Of a DNA stretch of 64,000 bases, positions 16,303 to 27,058 are shown piece by piece. This DNA is from Kitasatospora sp. NBC_01246. GTDB lineage: Bacteria; Actinomycetota; Actinomycetes; Streptomycetales; Streptomycetaceae. The notes beneath the pieces were generated by a model. That model had not been told where the DNA came from. It did not search any database and saw only the letters and a list, made by a program, of their open reading frames with translations. The translations under genes were made by a program, and so were the position numbers. The number at the start of each line of letters is the position of its first letter. The first letter of the stretch is position 1. The stretch is from assembly GCF_036226505.1 (NCBI RefSeq), contig NZ_CP108484.1:2232001-2296000 (forward strand), written 5' to 3'.

Positions 16303-17622
16303 TCAGCCCTGACCCGCATCGAGAATGTCGACGACGAACACCAGGGTGGAGTTGGCCGGGATGTCGCCCTGCGCCTGGTCCTTGTAACCCAGCGAGGCGG
16401 GGATGACCAGCTCGACGCGGCTGCCCACGGTCTGGCCCTCCAGACCCTGGTCCCAGCCCGCGATGACCTGGCCGCCACCGACCGGGAACGAGAACGCCTG
16501 GCCCTTGCTCAGCGAGGAGTCGAAGACCTTGCCGTCCTTGAACAGCGCGCCGGTGTACTGGACGACGACCTTCTCGCCCTTCTCCACCTTCGGGCCGGTG
16601 CCCTTGATCAGGACGTGCGACTTCAGCTCGGTCGGGTCGGCGGCGCCTGGGACCGGGGTGATGTCGGCCGGCTTCTTGCCGTTGTCCTTCACCTGCGGGA
16701 AGTCCGCGGGCGGCGGGGTCACGGTGCCGCTGAGCACCGCGTCGGGCGCGTTGCTGTTGCGGATGTCGATGACGAAGACCAGGTTGTCCTTGGCCCCGAT
16801 CGACATGTTCGGGTTGCCCTGCGCGCCGAACGCGGCGGCCGGCGGGGCCACCACGAGCACCCGGCTGCCGGCCTTCTTGCCGACCACGGCCTGGTCGAGC
16901 GCCGGGATCAGCGCGTCGGTGCCGGCCTGGAAGATCTGCGGCTTGCCCGCGTCGTCGTACGAGCTCGGGATGTCCTTGCCCGTCGTCCAGTCCTTGGCGG
17001 TGTAGTCGACCGAGGTCCAGGAGTTCTTCTCGACCTTGGGGCCGGTGCCCTCGGAGAGGACCTTGACCACGAAGCTGCCGTCGGCCTGGTCGCCGGGCAC
17101 CTCGATGCCGGCCTTCTTGCCGAACTCGCCGGTGATGGTCGGCAGCACCTTGGCGGTGTCCTTGATCGGCGGCACCGGCTCGGCGGACGGCGTCGGCGGC
17201 GCGGACTTGGCCGCGTCGGCCTGCGTGGTGGTGTCCGACTTGGACCCGCCGTCGCGGTTCACCACGTACAGCGTGATGCCGCTGCCGACCAGCAGCAGGG
17301 CCAGCACGGTGCCGAGCACCACGCCCAGCCTGCCGACCCCGGGCGGGTTCTCGTCGTACCCGGCCTCCGAGGTGTCCTGGCGGCGCACGTTCGAGGCGAA
17401 GATCTGCGGGGCCTCGTCGGTCTTCGTCCCGCCCGCGGCCCGCTTCGCCTGGGCCTCGTCCGGCCGCACCCAGCCGGGCGAGTGCTTCAGGATCGACGGC
17501 GGGACGACGATCGACTCACCGTCGCCGGGCAACGGGCCACCGGGCCGCGAGTCGGCCGGGTCACCGGCGGAGTTTCCGTTCGCGGTGCCGGCCCCGCCCG
17601 GGCTCGACGCTTTCTCAGACAT
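16303..17622 (-). CDS. Membrane-anchored protein with tandem FKBP domains
   Basis: The 439-residue product has a long cytoplasmic N-terminus (about 100 residues, Pro/Gly rich), one membrane helix (VVLGTVLALLLVGSGITLYV) and two FKBP-type domains outside. The C-terminal domain is canonical (VVQYTGALFKDGKVFDSS, FPVGGGQVIAGWDQGLEGQ, IPANSTLVFVVDILDA). The first domain is divergent (PALDQAVVGKKAGSRVLVVA) and may be non-catalytic. The start is an ATG; sequence upstream is unlike coding sequence. It probably folds secreted proteins. Confidence 0.85.
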   Translation of the reverse strand: MSEKASSPGGAGTANGNSAGDPADSRPGGPLPGDGESIVVPPSILKHSPGWVRPDEAQAKRAAGGTKTDEAPQIFASNVRRQDTSEAGYDENPPGVGRLGVVLGTVLALLLVGSGITLYVVNRDGGSKSDTTTQADAAKSAPPTPSAEPVPPIKDTAKVLPTITGEFGKKAGIEVPGDQADGSFVVKVLSEGTGPKVEKNSWTSVDYTAKDWTTGKDIPSSYDDAGKPQIFQAGTDALIPALDQAVVGKKAGSRVLVVAPPAAAFGAQGNPNMSIGAKDNLVFVIDIRNSNAPDAVLSGTVTPPPADFPQVKDNGKKPADITPVPGAADPTELKSHVLIKGTGPKVEKGEKVVVQYTGALFKDGKVFDSSLSKGQAFSFPVGGGQVIAGWDQGLEGQTVGSRVELVIPASLGYKDQAQGDIPANSTLVFVVDILDAGQG

Positions 17623-17863
17623 GACTCCCCATCCATCTCGCCACGAGGTCTTCGAGGTCTTCGGCCGGCGTGGTGAGCGCCGGAGTGCTGTCGCACTGCC
17701 GCCCGGAACCCGGACGCCGACGGCGCCTACCACAGTGCGAGGGCAGTATGACAGGTCAGGATGAGGGCGGACGCTTCCGTGTGCGAGCGCCCGCCCAAGC
17801 GTACGGACCCCACCCGTCACTTCCTAGGGTCTGCCGGCACCCAGCGCCGGCCGGGGCGCCCGG

Positions 17864-18850
17864 TCAGACCGCCTCAAGGATGTCGATCACGAAGACCAGC
17901 GTCGAGTTCGGCGGGACGGAGCCCTGCGCCTGGTCCTTGTACCCGAGGGCCGGCGGCACCACCAGCTCCACCCGGCTGCCGACGGTCTGGCCGACCAGCC
18001 CCTTGTCCCAGCCCTCGATCACGCTGCCGGTGCCGATCTGCAGCGCCTGCGCGCCGCCGTGGCTCCAGGACGAGTCGAACTGCTGGCCGTTGCTCCAGAG
18101 CACCCCGGTGTACTGCACGACCAGGGTCTGGCCGGACTTCACCGGCTTGCCCTCGCCCTTGATCAGCACGGCCTGCTGGAGGTCGGTGGGCGCGGCCTGG
18201 CCGGGCGGGATGGTGATCGTCACAGCGGCCTTGCCGTTGTCCTTCACCTGCGGGAGGTTCGCCGGCGGCTGGGTCATCGTGCCGGAGAGCGTGGAGTCCT
18301 GCGGCAGGCTCTCCATGATGTCCAGTACGAACACCACGGTGTCGCCCGGCGCCACCCCGAGCTGGTTGTTGCCCTGGGTGCCGAACGCCGCGGCCGGCGG
18401 GGCCACCACCAGCAGCCGGCTGCCGACCTTCTTGCCGATCACGCTCTGGTCGAAGGCGGGCACCAGCTGCCCGCTGCCCGCCTGGTACAGCTGCGGCTTG
18501 CCGCCCTCGTCGTAGGAGCTGGGCAGGTCCTTGCCCGTCGTCCAGTCCTTCGCCGAGTAGTTCACCGTCACCCAGTCGCCCTTGTTGACCGTGGAGCGGT
18601 CGCCCTCACTGACGGTGTTCACCACGAACTGACCGCTCGGCGCGCCGTCCGGGATGGTGATGGTGGCCTTGCTCCCGAACCCGCCGCCCGACAGGGTCGG
18701 CATCGGCGAGGCCTCGTTCACCGGCGCGGGCACCGTGGGGGCCGCGCTGGACGCCGTGGGCGTCGCCGGGCTGGTCGCCTTGGTGGAGCTGCTGCAGGCG
18801 ACCGCCAACAGCAGGGGCAGGGTGAGAAGCAAACCGGCGGTGCGGCGCAC
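17864..18850 (-). CDS. Lipoprotein with tandem FKBP domains
   Basis: The 328-residue protein begins with a lipoprotein signal (RRTAGLLLTLPLLLAVAC; the Cys follows LAVA) and a Ser/Thr/Pro linker, then a divergent FKBP-like domain (PAFDQSVIGKKVGSRLLVVA) and a canonical one (VVQYTGVLWSNGQQFDSS, IGTGSVIEGWDKGLVGQ, VPPNSTLVFVIDILEAV). Its architecture mirrors the membrane-anchored paralogue just downstream, which points to an ancient duplication. GTG start, with AGGAA upstream. Predicted extracytoplasmic prolyl isomerase. Confidence 0.87.
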   Translation of the reverse strand: MRRTAGLLLTLPLLLAVACSSSTKATSPATPTASSAAPTVPAPVNEASPMPTLSGGGFGSKATITIPDGAPSGQFVVNTVSEGDRSTVNKGDWVTVNYSAKDWTTGKDLPSSYDEGGKPQLYQAGSGQLVPAFDQSVIGKKVGSRLLVVAPPAAAFGTQGNNQLGVAPGDTVVFVLDIMESLPQDSTLSGTMTQPPANLPQVKDNGKAAVTITIPPGQAAPTDLQQAVLIKGEGKPVKSGQTLVVQYTGVLWSNGQQFDSSWSHGGAQALQIGTGSVIEGWDKGLVGQTVGSRVELVVPPALGYKDQAQGSVPPNSTLVFVIDILEAV

Positions 18851-18915
18851 GGCGTTCCTAACTGTCGGTCAAAGTCGGTTCTCCGGACTCGACGGACAGC
18901 GTATTCCCCGACGTC

Positions 18916-18948
18916 GTCCGGCCCCGGTAGACACCACCGGGGCCGGAC
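18916..18948 (-). terminator. Hairpin terminator after pafA
   Basis: A 13-base perfect stem (18916-18928 with 18936-18948) lies beyond the pafA stop codon at 18977 and before the FKBP lipoprotein gene. Confidence 0.75.
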
Positions 18949-18976
18949 ACCGCAAAGATCACATCGGGACGGGCCC

Positions 18977-20338
18977 TCACATGCCCGCGATCAGCTTCTC
19001 CACTCGCTCGTCCACCGAACGGAACGGGTCCTTGCAGAGCACCGTCCGCTGGGCCTGGTCGTTCAGCTTCAGGTGCACCCAGTCGACCGTGAAGTCCCGG
19101 CGCTGCTCCTGCGCCCGGCGGATGAAGTCGCCGCGCAGCCGGGCCCGGGTGGTCTGCGGCGGCACGGACTTGGCCTCGAAGGTCTTGAGGTCGGTGGTCA
19201 TCCGCTTCGCCTGGCCCTTGCCCTGGAGCAGGTAGAACAGGCCGCGCCGGCGGTGGATGTCGTGGTACGCGAGGTCGATCTGGGCCACCCGCGGGTTGGA
19301 CATGCTCATCTGGTGCTTCTCGCGGTAGCGCTCGATGAGCTTGTACTTCATGATCCAGTCGATCTCGGTGGCCACCCCGTCCAGCCGGTCGGTGCGGATC
19401 GCCTCCAGGGTGCGGCCCCAGAGGTCCAGCACCAGGGCGATGGTGCCGGTGTTGATGCCCTTGCGGTCGGCGAACTCCAGCGCCTTGCTGTAGTACTCCT
19501 CCTGGATGTCCAGCGCGCTGGCCTCCCGGCCGTTGGCGAGCCGGACCTGGTGGGTGCCGGTGAGGTCGTGGCTGACCTCGCGGATCGCCCGGATCGGGTT
19601 CTCCAGGGTGAGGTCGCGCATCACCACGCCGGCTTCGATCAGCCGGAGCACCAGGTCGGTGGCGCCGACCTTGAGCAGCGTGGTGGTCTCGGACATGTTG
19701 GAGTCGCCGACGATGACGTGCAGCCGGCGGTAGCGCTCGGCGTCGGCGTGCGGCTCGTCGCGGGTGTTGATGATCGGGCGGGAGCGGGTGGTCGCGGAGC
19801 TGACGCCCTCCCAGATGTGCTCGGCGCGCTGGCTGACGCAGAACACCGCGCCGCGCGGGGTCTGCAGCACCTTGCCGGCGCCGCAGATCAGCTGGCGGGT
19901 CACCAGGAACGGGATCAGTACGTCGGCCAGCCGGGAGAACTCGCCGTGCCGGGCCACCAGGTAGTTCTCGTGGCAGCCGTAGGAGTTCCCGGCCGAGTCG
20001 GTGTTGTTCTTGAACAGGTAGACGTCCCCCGCGATGCCCTCCTCGTGCAGCCGCCGCTCGGCGTCCACCAGCAGCCCTTCGAGGATGCGCTCGCCCGCCT
20101 TGTCGTGCGTCACCAGCTCGACGACGTCGTCGCACTCGGGAGTGGCGTACTCGGGGTGGGAGCCCACGTCGAGGTAGAGGCGGGCGCCGTTGCGCAGGAA
20201 CACGTTGCTGCTGCGGCCCCAGGAGACAACGCGGCGGAAGAGGTAGCGCGCCACCTCGTCCGGTGACAGCCGTCGCTGACCCCGGAACGTGCAGGTGACG
20301 CCGTACTCGTTCTCCAGCCCGAAAATTCGACGGTCCAT
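18977..20338 (-). CDS. pafA: Pup-protein ligase PafA
   Basis: PafA uses ATP to join the C-terminal glutamate of Pup to substrate lysines, marking proteins for the proteasome. The 453-residue enzyme has the glutamine-synthetase-like ATP site with Glu9 in FGLENEYGV and Asp57 in [15 protein letters not shown], and shares [18 protein letters not shown] and [20 protein letters not shown] with Dop. The start is the ATG after GAGAAGG. It is transcribed in the same direction as prcA but is separated from it by a terminator. Confidence 0.96.
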   Translation of the reverse strand: MDRRIFGLENEYGVTCTFRGQRRLSPDEVARYLFRRVVSWGRSSNVFLRNGARLYLDVGSHPEYATPECDDVVELVTHDKAGERILEGLLVDAERRLHEEGIAGDVYLFKNNTDSAGNSYGCHENYLVARHGEFSRLADVLIPFLVTRQLICGAGKVLQTPRGAVFCVSQRAEHIWEGVSSATTRSRPIINTRDEPHADAERYRRLHVIVGDSNMSETTTLLKVGATDLVLRLIEAGVVMRDLTLENPIRAIREVSHDLTGTHQVRLANGREASALDIQEEYYSKALEFADRKGINTGTIALVLDLWGRTLEAIRTDRLDGVATEIDWIMKYKLIERYREKHQMSMSNPRVAQIDLAYHDIHRRRGLFYLLQGKGQAKRMTTDLKTFEAKSVPPQTTRARLRGDFIRRAQEQRRDFTVDWVHLKLNDQAQRTVLCKDPFRSVDERVEKLIAGM

Positions 20339-20564
20339 GGCACCTTCTCTCGAAGGAATCACCGGTTTCGGCCGGTGCGCGGATCGGGATCCTGAACTCT
20401 GCGGCACCGGGCCGCAGCTGGCCTTGTAGGCCGATCCCCTGCTTCGGCAACGGGCAGGGCTCGTCCGGGGGCGCCGGCCGTCAGGTCGGCGTGGAGCCCC
20501 ACGGTCTCGACCGCTGGGGAGGAGTCACGAGGCGTCCGTTCTCTGCGTGGGCCACCGGAGGGGG

Positions 20565-20598
20565 CCCGTACGGCGGCGGGCGACGGCCGCCGTACGGG
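20565..20598 (-). terminator. Hairpin terminator after prcA
   Basis: A perfect 13-base stem (20565-20577 with 20586-20598) with an eight-base loop separates the proteasome subunit genes from pafA. Confidence 0.8.
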
Positions 20599-20621
20599 AC
20601 TCCTCCGCACTGCTAGTCGGA

Positions 20622-21407
20622 CTAGTCCGGCACGTCCGTCACGTCCGACCGGTCGGCCGGCGGCTTGGCCGCCGGCTTCTCGTCCTCGTCCGCCTCGGCG
20701 GACTCGTCGCCGTCGAGCAGCCGGGCGAGCTGGCCGCCCAGGATGCGCTTGAACTTGCGCTGCTGGAAGCGCTGGCGGTCCAGGACCGCCACCTCCAGCT
20801 GCTCGGGGGTCATGGTCCGCGGGGAGCCGCCGTTGGGGTCCCGGGCGAGCGAGTCCACCGCGACCTTGATCGCGTCGGTCAGGGACAGCCCGCTGCGGTG
20901 CCGCTGGCCCAGGTAGTTGCCGATCGAGTCGGCGTTGCCACCGACCACCACGTAGTTCTTCTCGTCGACGACCGAGCCGTCCGGGGTGAGCCGGTAGATC
21001 TGGTCCTCGTCCGGGGTGCGGCCGACCTCGGCCACGATCAGCTCGACCTCGTACGGCTTCTCGCCGACCGAGGAGAAGATGGTGCCGAGCGTCTGGGCGT
21101 AGACGTTGGCCAGGCCCCGGGCGGTGACGTCGGCCCGGTCGTAGGAGTAGCCGCGCAGGTCGGCGTAGCGGACGCCGCCGATCCGCAGGTTCTCGAACTC
21201 GTTGTAGCGGCCGACCGCCGCGAAGGCGATCTTGTCGTAGATCTCGGAGACCTTGTGGAGCGCCCGCGAGGTGTTCTCCGCGACGAAGACGATGCCGTCG
21301 GCGTAGGTGAGCACGACCACGCTGCGACCGCGCGCGATGCCCTTGCGGGCGTACTCCGCGCGGTCCGCCATGGCCTGCTGGGGCGAGACGTAGAACGGTG
21401 TCGACAC
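20622..21407 (-). CDS. prcA: 20S proteasome alpha subunit PrcA
   Basis: The 261-residue subunit forms the outer gating rings of the 20S proteasome. It shows the alpha-type N-terminal gate region ([20 protein letters not shown]), the conserved VFVAENTS and the [18 protein letters not shown] segment, and an acidic C-terminal tail. The start is a GTG preceded by AAGGAAGGG. It follows prcB after 30 bases in the usual prcB-prcA order. Confidence 0.95.
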   Translation of the reverse strand: MSTPFYVSPQQAMADRAEYARKGIARGRSVVVLTYADGIVFVAENTSRALHKVSEIYDKIAFAAVGRYNEFENLRIGGVRYADLRGYSYDRADVTARGLANVYAQTLGTIFSSVGEKPYEVELIVAEVGRTPDEDQIYRLTPDGSVVDEKNYVVVGGNADSIGNYLGQRHRSGLSLTDAIKVAVDSLARDPNGGSPRTMTPEQLEVAVLDRQRFQQRKFKRILGGQLARLLDGDESAEADEDEKPAAKPPADRSDVTDVPD

Positions 21408-21437
21408 CGGCGGTCGTCCCTTCCTTGGTAGGTGTGG

Positions 21438-22280
21438 CTAGAGCAGCGGGGCCTGCGGGCCGTTGGGGCGGATGAGGCGCTCGTCGGTGATCGAGACGGC
21501 GATCGCGGAGACCTCGGCCTCGGTGAGCCGGCGGAAGCCGTCCTCGGTGATCAGCGAGACGATCGGGAAGATCTTCCGGGCGAGGTCCGGACCGCCGGTG
21601 GCGGAGTCGTCGTCGGCCGCGTCGTAGAGCGCCTGGACGACCAGGGTGGCGGCCTGCTCGGCGGTCAGGTCCGCGCGGTAGAGCTTCTTCATCGAGCCGC
21701 GGGCGAACACCGAGCCGGAGCCGGTGGCGGCGAACCCGCGCTCCTCGGAGCGGCCGCCGGTGACGTCGTAGGTGAAGATCCGGCCGCGACCGAGGTCGAG
21801 GTCGTAACCGGCGAAGAGCGGGACGACCGCGAGGCCCTGCATCGCCATGCCGAGGTTGCCCCGGATCATGGTGGTGAGGCGGTTGGCCTTGCCCTCCAGC
21901 GAGAGCACGGTGCCCTCGATCTTCTCGTAGTGCTCCAGCTCCAGCTGGAACAGCCGGACCATCTCGACGGCGAGGCCGGCGGTGCCGGCGATGCCCACCG
22001 CGCTGTACTCGTCGGCCGGGAAGACCTTCTCGATGTCACGCTGGGCGATCACGTTGCCCATGGTCGCCCGGCGGTCACCGGCGATGACCACACCGCCGTC
22101 GAACACCGCCGCGACGATCGTCGTCCCGTGCGGGGCCTCGACGACCGCTCCCATGGGCAGCTCGCGGCGCCCGGGGATCAGCTCCGGCTGGTGGTCGGCC
22201 AGGAAGTCGAGGAACGAGGAGGACCCCGGGGTCAGGAAGGCAGCCGGTAGACGCCCGGTGCCACGAGTGTTGGCTTCCAC
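21438..22280 (-). CDS. prcB: 20S proteasome beta subunit PrcB
   Basis: PrcB is the catalytic subunit. The 280-residue precursor has a propeptide of 52 residues that is cut before Thr53 in [11 protein letters not shown], leaving the active-site N-terminal threonine; GDRRATMGN with its lysine-region neighbours and the SGS turn ([11 protein letters not shown]) are present. The start is taken as a GTG after GGAAGGA, giving [20 protein letters not shown], the usual beginning in Streptomyces. The endonuclease-like gene that I recall between prcB and pup in some relatives is absent; only 161 bases separate them. Confidence 0.96.
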   Translation of the reverse strand: MEANTRGTGRLPAAFLTPGSSSFLDFLADHQPELIPGRRELPMGAVVEAPHGTTIVAAVFDGGVVIAGDRRATMGNVIAQRDIEKVFPADEYSAVGIAGTAGLAVEMVRLFQLELEHYEKIEGTVLSLEGKANRLTTMIRGNLGMAMQGLAVVPLFAGYDLDLGRGRIFTYDVTGGRSEERGFAATGSGSVFARGSMKKLYRADLTAEQAATLVVQALYDAADDDSATGGPDLARKIFPIVSLITEDGFRRLTEAEVSAIAVSITDERLIRPNGPQAPLL

Positions 22281-22441
22281 ACGATTCCTTCCAGGTAGCT
22301 TGAAGCGCACGCTGCCCGCACCCTACCCGCCGACGATCACCGTCCATGCGTGGTGGGCCGGACCGGGGCGGACGGGCGGCCGTTGCCGCCCGTCCGCCCT
22401 CGGCGGTCGCGACCGTGAATTCCCTGAATGCCCGAACGGGG

Positions 22442-22660
22442 CTACTCGCCGCCCTTTTGCACGAATTGGCGTACAAAATCCTCGGCATTCGACTCGAGGA
22501 CCTCGTCGATTTCGTCGAGAACCGCGTCGACGTCGTCGCCGAGCTTTTCCTGGCGCTCCTTGAGGTCGTCGGAATTCTGCGCTTCCGCGGCCTGCTCCTC
22601 GACCTCCTCGGAGGAGCGGTTCGCCCGCTGCTGGCCGCCGTCGGTGTCCTTGCTCGCCAT
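22442..22660 (-). CDS. pup: Prokaryotic ubiquitin-like protein Pup
   Basis: Pup is the 72-residue modifier that is attached to lysines by PafA. It is highly acidic and Gln/Glu rich, largely disordered, with the helical segment DDLKERQEKLGDDVDAVLDE that binds the ARC coiled coils and a C-terminal QKGGE. The last codon is GAG, so this Pup already ends in glutamate and needs no deamidation before ligation. Start at the ATG of MASKDTDGG. Confidence 0.96.
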   Translation of the reverse strand: MASKDTDGGQQRANRSSEEVEEQAAEAQNSDDLKERQEKLGDDVDAVLDEIDEVLESNAEDFVRQFVQKGGE

Positions 22661-22833
22661 TTCCCTCACCCCGCTCGATCTGTCTGGCACGGTTTGGTCG
22701 CTGCTTGCTGCACCGACCCTATACACAGGGCGCGGCTACCGCTTCCGGTTTGCCGTGGCGCTTCCTGTCCAACACCCGCTGTCACCCCGGATGATTCCCA
22801 TTCGGCGGACGTTCACCCGTGGTGATCGAAAAG

Positions 22834-24345
22834 TTACCCGCCGGCCAGCACCCGGAGCAGGTCCTCGGCCGTGCGGCAGCGGTCCAGCAGCTCCTTGACG
22901 TGGTTGCGGGTGCCGCGCAGCGGCTCCAGCGTCGGGACCCGCTGGAGCGAGTCGCGGCCGGGCAGGTCGAAGATCACCGAGTCCCACGAGGCGGCTGCCA
23001 CGTGGTCCGCGTACTGCTCCAGACAGCGCCCGCGGAAATAGGCCCTGGTGTCCTCCGGAGGCTTGGAGACGGCCCGCGCGACCTCCTCGTCGGTCAGCAG
23101 CCGCTCGAACCGCCCACGGGCCACCAGACGGTTGTACAGGCCCTTCTCGGGCCGTACGTCGCTGTACTGCAGGTCGACCAGGTGCAGCCGGGAGTTGTCC
23201 CACTCCAGCGCGTCGCGGCTGCGGTAGCCCTCCAGGATCTCCCGCTTGGCGATCCAGTCCAGCTGCCGGGAGAGCGACATCGGATCGCGCTCCAGCCGCC
23301 CCAGCACGTCCTCCCAGCGCGCCAGGACGTCCACCGTCTGCTCGTCGGCGTCGGTGCCGAAGCGGTCCTCGACGTACTTGCGGGCCAGCTCGAAGTACTC
23401 CAGCTGGAGCTGGACGGCGGTGAGCCGGCGCCCGTTGCGCAGCGTGATGAGGTGCTTCAGCGACGGGTCGTGGGAGATCCGGTGCAGGGTGCGCACCGGC
23501 TGGTCGACGGCGAGGTCGGCGGCGATGAAGGAGTCCTCGATCATCGCCAGTACCAGGGAGGTGGTTCCGAGCTTGAGGTAGGTGGAGATCTCGGAGAGGT
23601 TGGCGTCCCCGATGATCACGTGCAGCCGGCGGTACTTCTCGGCGTCGGCGTGCGGTTCGTCGCGGGTGTTGATGATCGGCCGCTTGAGCGTCGTCTCCAG
23701 GCCGACCTCGACCTCGAAGTAGTCGGCGCGCTGGCTGATCTGGAAGCCGTTCGCCGAGCCGTCCTGGCCGATGCCGACGCGGCCGGCGCCGGTGACCACC
23801 TGGCGGGAGACGAAGAACGGGGTGAGGTGGCGGACGATGTCGGCGAACGGCGTCGCCCGCTTCATCAGGTAGTTCTCGTGGGTGCCGTAGGAGGCGCCCT
23901 TGTTGTCGGTGTTGTTCTTGTACAGGTGGATCGTCTGCCCGTTGGGCAGTTCCAGGGCGCGCTGGGCGGCGGCCGCCATGACCCGCTCGCCGGCCTTGTC
24001 CCAGAGCACGGCGTCGCGCGGGTTGGTCACCTCGGGCGAGCTGTACTCGGGGTGCGCGTGGTCCACGTAGAACCGCGCGCCGTTGGTGAGGATGATGTTC
24101 GCGAGGCCGATGTCCTCGTCGGTCAGCTGGCTGGCGTCCGCCACGTCGCGCGCGAGGTCGAAGCCCCGGGCGTCGCGCAGCGGATTCTCCTCCTCGAAGT
24201 CCCAACGGGCCCGCCGTGCCCGGTGCATCGCCGCCGCGTACGCGTTGACGATCTGGGACGAGGTGAGCATGGCGTTGGCGTTGGGGTGCCCGGGTACGGA
24301 GATCCCGTACTCGGTCTCGATGCCCATCACGCGCCGTACGGTCAT
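22834..24345 (-). CDS. dop: Depupylase/deamidase Dop
   Basis: The 503-residue PafA paralogue removes Pup from substrates and, in species with Gln-ended Pup, deamidates it. It keeps GIETEYGIS, the nucleophile-region aspartate in [32 protein letters not shown], and the Dop-specific loop after the TNGARF strand. Start: ATG after AAGGAGGG. Since Pup here already ends in Glu, depupylation is the expected main role. Confidence 0.95.
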   Translation of the reverse strand: MTVRRVMGIETEYGISVPGHPNANAMLTSSQIVNAYAAAMHRARRARWDFEEENPLRDARGFDLARDVADASQLTDEDIGLANIILTNGARFYVDHAHPEYSSPEVTNPRDAVLWDKAGERVMAAAAQRALELPNGQTIHLYKNNTDNKGASYGTHENYLMKRATPFADIVRHLTPFFVSRQVVTGAGRVGIGQDGSANGFQISQRADYFEVEVGLETTLKRPIINTRDEPHADAEKYRRLHVIIGDANLSEISTYLKLGTTSLVLAMIEDSFIAADLAVDQPVRTLHRISHDPSLKHLITLRNGRRLTAVQLQLEYFELARKYVEDRFGTDADEQTVDVLARWEDVLGRLERDPMSLSRQLDWIAKREILEGYRSRDALEWDNSRLHLVDLQYSDVRPEKGLYNRLVARGRFERLLTDEEVARAVSKPPEDTRAYFRGRCLEQYADHVAAASWDSVIFDLPGRDSLQRVPTLEPLRGTRNHVKELLDRCRTAEDLLRVLAGG

Positions 24346-24486
24346 GCGGCCCTCCTTGCCCGGTGTACCGCCCCCCACGGGCGGAACACGCTGACGTACC
24401 GCTGAACAACACCGACGCGGGCCGTGTGCCCGCGAACGGTGGGTCGAGCCTAGAACGCGGCACCGACAGGCGGGCCCCGAGACGCG

Positions 24487-24526
24487 CCGTCCGGCTGCGG
24501 GGCCGCGAGGCGCCACAGCCGGACGG
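24487..24526 (-). terminator. Hairpin terminator after arc
   Basis: An 11-base stem (24487-24497 with 24516-24526) lies between the arc stop codon and the dop start. Confidence 0.65.
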
Positions 24527-24574
24527 GGTGCGTGCTGGTCCGGGGTCCGCTGCCGGCGGCCCGGAGTGGTGCGG

Positions 24575-26341
24575 TTACAGGTACTGCCCGGTGTTGGCGA
24601 CGGTGTCGATGGAGCGGCCGGACTCGGCGCCCTGCTTGCCGGTGACGAGCGTGCGGATGAAGACGATCCGCTCGCCCTTCTTGCCGGAGATCCGGGCCCA
24701 GTCGTCCGGGTTGGTGGTGTTGGGCAGGTCCTCGTTCTCCTTGAACTCGTCCACGCAGGCGGCGAGCAGGTGGGAGACGCGCAAGCCCCGCTGGCCGTGG
24801 TCGAGGAAGTCCTTGATGGCCATCTTCTTCGCACGGTCGACGATGTTCTGGATCATCGCGCCGGAGTTGAAGTCCTTGAAGTACAGGACCTCCTTGTCAC
24901 CGTTGGCGTAGGTGACCTCCAGGAAGCGGTTCTCCTCGGTCTCGGTGTACATCCGCTCGACGACCGCCTGGATCATCGCCACCACGGTGGCCTCGACGGA
25001 GCCGTCGTGCTCCTTGAGGTCGTCCGGGTGGAACGGCAGCGAGCCCTTGAGGTACTTGGAGAAGATGTCCTTCGCGGCCTCGGCGTCCGGGCGCTCGATC
25101 TTGATCTTGACGTCCAGGCGGCCGGGCCGCAGGATCGCCGGGTCGATCATGTCCTCGCGGTTCGAGGCGCCGATGACGATGACGTTCTCCAGGCCCTCCA
25201 CGCCGTCGATCTCGGCGAGGAGCTGGGGGACGATGGTGTTCTCCACGTCCGAGCTGACGCCCGAACCGCGGGTGCGGAAGAGCGACTCCATCTCGTCGAA
25301 GAAGACGATGACGGGGGTGCCCTCGCTCGCCTTCTCCCGGGCCCGCTGGAAGACCAGGCGGATCTGCCGCTCGGTCTCGCCGACGTACTTGTTGAGGAGC
25401 TCGGGACCCTTGATGTTGAGGAAGTAGCTCTTGCCCTGGGGCCGGCCGGTGACCTCGGCGACCTTCTTGGCGAGCGAGTTGGCCACCGCCTTGGCGATCA
25501 GCGTCTTGCCGCAGCCGGGCGGGCCGTAGAGCAGGACGCCCTTGGGCGGGCGCAGCTCGTACTCCTTGAAGAGCTCGGCGTGCAGGTAGGGCAGCTCGAC
25601 CGCGTCGCGGATCTGCTCGATCTGGTTGCTGAGGCCGCCGATCTGGCGGTAGTCGATGTCGGGGACCTCTTCGAGGACGAGCTCCTCGACCTCGGACTTG
25701 GGCACGACCTCGTAGACGTAGCCCGAGCGGGGTTCGAGCAGCAGGGCGTCCCCCGCCCGGATGGTGAGCTCGCGCAGCGGTTCGGCGAGGCGCACCACCC
25801 GCTCCTCGTCGGTGTGGCCGATGACCAGGGCGCGTTCGCCGTCCTCCAGGACCTCCTTGAGGGTGACGATGTCGCCGATGCGCTCGAAGGCCATCGCGTC
25901 CACGATGTTGAGGGCCTCGTTGAGCATCACCTCCTGGCCGCGCCGCAGCTCGTCGAGGTCGACGTTGGGGCTGACGTTCACGCGGAGCTTGCGCCCCCCG
26001 GTGAAGATGTCGGCGGTGCCGTCCTCGTTCTGGCTGAGGAAGGTGCCGAATCCGGCCGGGGGCTGTGCCAGCCGGTCCACTTCCTCCTTGAGGGCCACGA
26101 TCTGGTCGCGGGCCTCTCGCAGGGTGGAGGCGAGCCGTTCGTTCTGGGCGGACACGCCGGCCAGGTTGGTCTGGAGCTCGACGATCCGCTCTTCGAGGAT
26201 TCTCGAATTGCGCGGCGAGTCGGCGAGCTTGCGGCGCAGCACGGCGATTTCCTGCTCAAGGTACGAGACCTGAGCGGCCTCGTCGGAACCACGAGCGGGC
26301 CGGCCGGTGCTGCGGTTGTAGTCGTCATCGTGGGCTGCCAC
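24575..26341 (-). CDS. arc: Proteasome-associated AAA ATPase ARC (Mpa)
   Basis: ARC/Mpa forms the hexameric ring that binds pupylated proteins, unfolds them and feeds them to the 20S core. The 588-residue protein has an N-terminal coiled coil (about 24-92) that binds Pup, two OB domains, a AAA module with Walker A GPPGCGKT at 273-280 and Walker B VFFDEMES, and a C-terminal GQYL tail, where the penultimate tyrosine docks into PrcA pockets. The start is a GTG ([10 protein letters not shown]); a second in-frame GTG three codons upstream sits too close to GGAGGAG. Confidence 0.95.
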   Translation of the reverse strand: MAAHDDDYNRSTGRPARGSDEAAQVSYLEQEIAVLRRKLADSPRNSRILEERIVELQTNLAGVSAQNERLASTLREARDQIVALKEEVDRLAQPPAGFGTFLSQNEDGTADIFTGGRKLRVNVSPNVDLDELRRGQEVMLNEALNIVDAMAFERIGDIVTLKEVLEDGERALVIGHTDEERVVRLAEPLRELTIRAGDALLLEPRSGYVYEVVPKSEVEELVLEEVPDIDYRQIGGLSNQIEQIRDAVELPYLHAELFKEYELRPPKGVLLYGPPGCGKTLIAKAVANSLAKKVAEVTGRPQGKSYFLNIKGPELLNKYVGETERQIRLVFQRAREKASEGTPVIVFFDEMESLFRTRGSGVSSDVENTIVPQLLAEIDGVEGLENVIVIGASNREDMIDPAILRPGRLDVKIKIERPDAEAAKDIFSKYLKGSLPFHPDDLKEHDGSVEATVVAMIQAVVERMYTETEENRFLEVTYANGDKEVLYFKDFNSGAMIQNIVDRAKKMAIKDFLDHGQRGLRVSHLLAACVDEFKENEDLPNTTNPDDWARISGKKGERIVFIRTLVTGKQGAESGRSIDTVANTGQYL

Positions 26342-26626
26342 GGTCCTCACCTCCTCCGGGGAGCTGGACGCTTCCAGACCCTACCTGGGACCAGGGGTCC
26401 GTAAACCCCTAGATCAAGAAAGATGGAACGGGCGTGTCCGATCTTCGCCCTCGCGTGCTTCCCCTCTGCTTAGGGGATACCCAGCGCGCACCACCCAAAG
26501 CCGACCAGATGTATCGTCGAACGAGTCGATATCCGATCGCGACCGAGGGTCGCGGTCAGATCGTTGTACGAATGGCGGGATTGCCTCCCATTTGGGGGCG
26601 ACCCGGGACAGAAACGGCAGGGGACC

Positions 26627-26929
26627 ATGTCGGTGACCGAAGAGGCGAAGGCCGGCGAAGCGCTGGAGGTGTGGATCGACCAGGATCTGTGCACCGGCGA
26701 CGGCATCTGCGCGCAGTACGCGCCCGAGGTCTTCGAGCTGGACATCGACGGCCTCGCCTATGTGAAGGGCTCGGACGACGAGTTGCGCCAGCAGCCCGGC
26801 GAGACCGTGCCGGTGCCGCTGACGCTGCTTCAGGACGTGGTGGACTCGGTGAAGGACTGCCCGGGCGACTGCATCCACGTGCGCCGGGTCTCCGACCGGG
26901 CCGAGGTCTACGGCCCGGACGCCGAGTAG
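26627..26929 (+). CDS. Small ferredoxin ([3Fe-4S] or [4Fe-4S])
   Basis: The 100-residue protein has a single Fe-S cluster motif: CTGDGIC, then a distant CPGDC. Asp in the second position of the first motif resembles the [3Fe-4S] ferredoxins that donate electrons to P450s, so a three-iron cluster is likely. The start is the ATG after AGGGG. It is transcribed divergently from arc across 285 bases that must hold both promoters. There is no P450 or reductase gene nearby, so the partner is unknown. Confidence 0.9.
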   Translation: MSVTEEAKAGEALEVWIDQDLCTGDGICAQYAPEVFELDIDGLAYVKGSDDELRQQPGETVPVPLTLLQDVVDSVKDCPGDCIHVRRVSDRAEVYGPDAE

Positions 26930-27058
26930 CCCGGGCCGGCGGACCCCTGAGCCCGGCGGGCACCCGCCCCGAGGCGACCGCGATCCCGCCCCGAGCCGAA
27001 GGGGCGCGCCGGTGCCGAAAGGGAGAAGCGAGGACACCCCGAGGAACGAGGGGTGTTG

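Noticed and set aside
18654..20266. Plus-strand ORFs across the FKBP lipoprotein and pafA
   Set aside because: Shadow frames; codon bias and protein families support only the minus-strand genes.
24566..26404. 612-codon plus-strand ORF across arc
   Set aside because: Antisense shadow of the proteasome ATPase gene.
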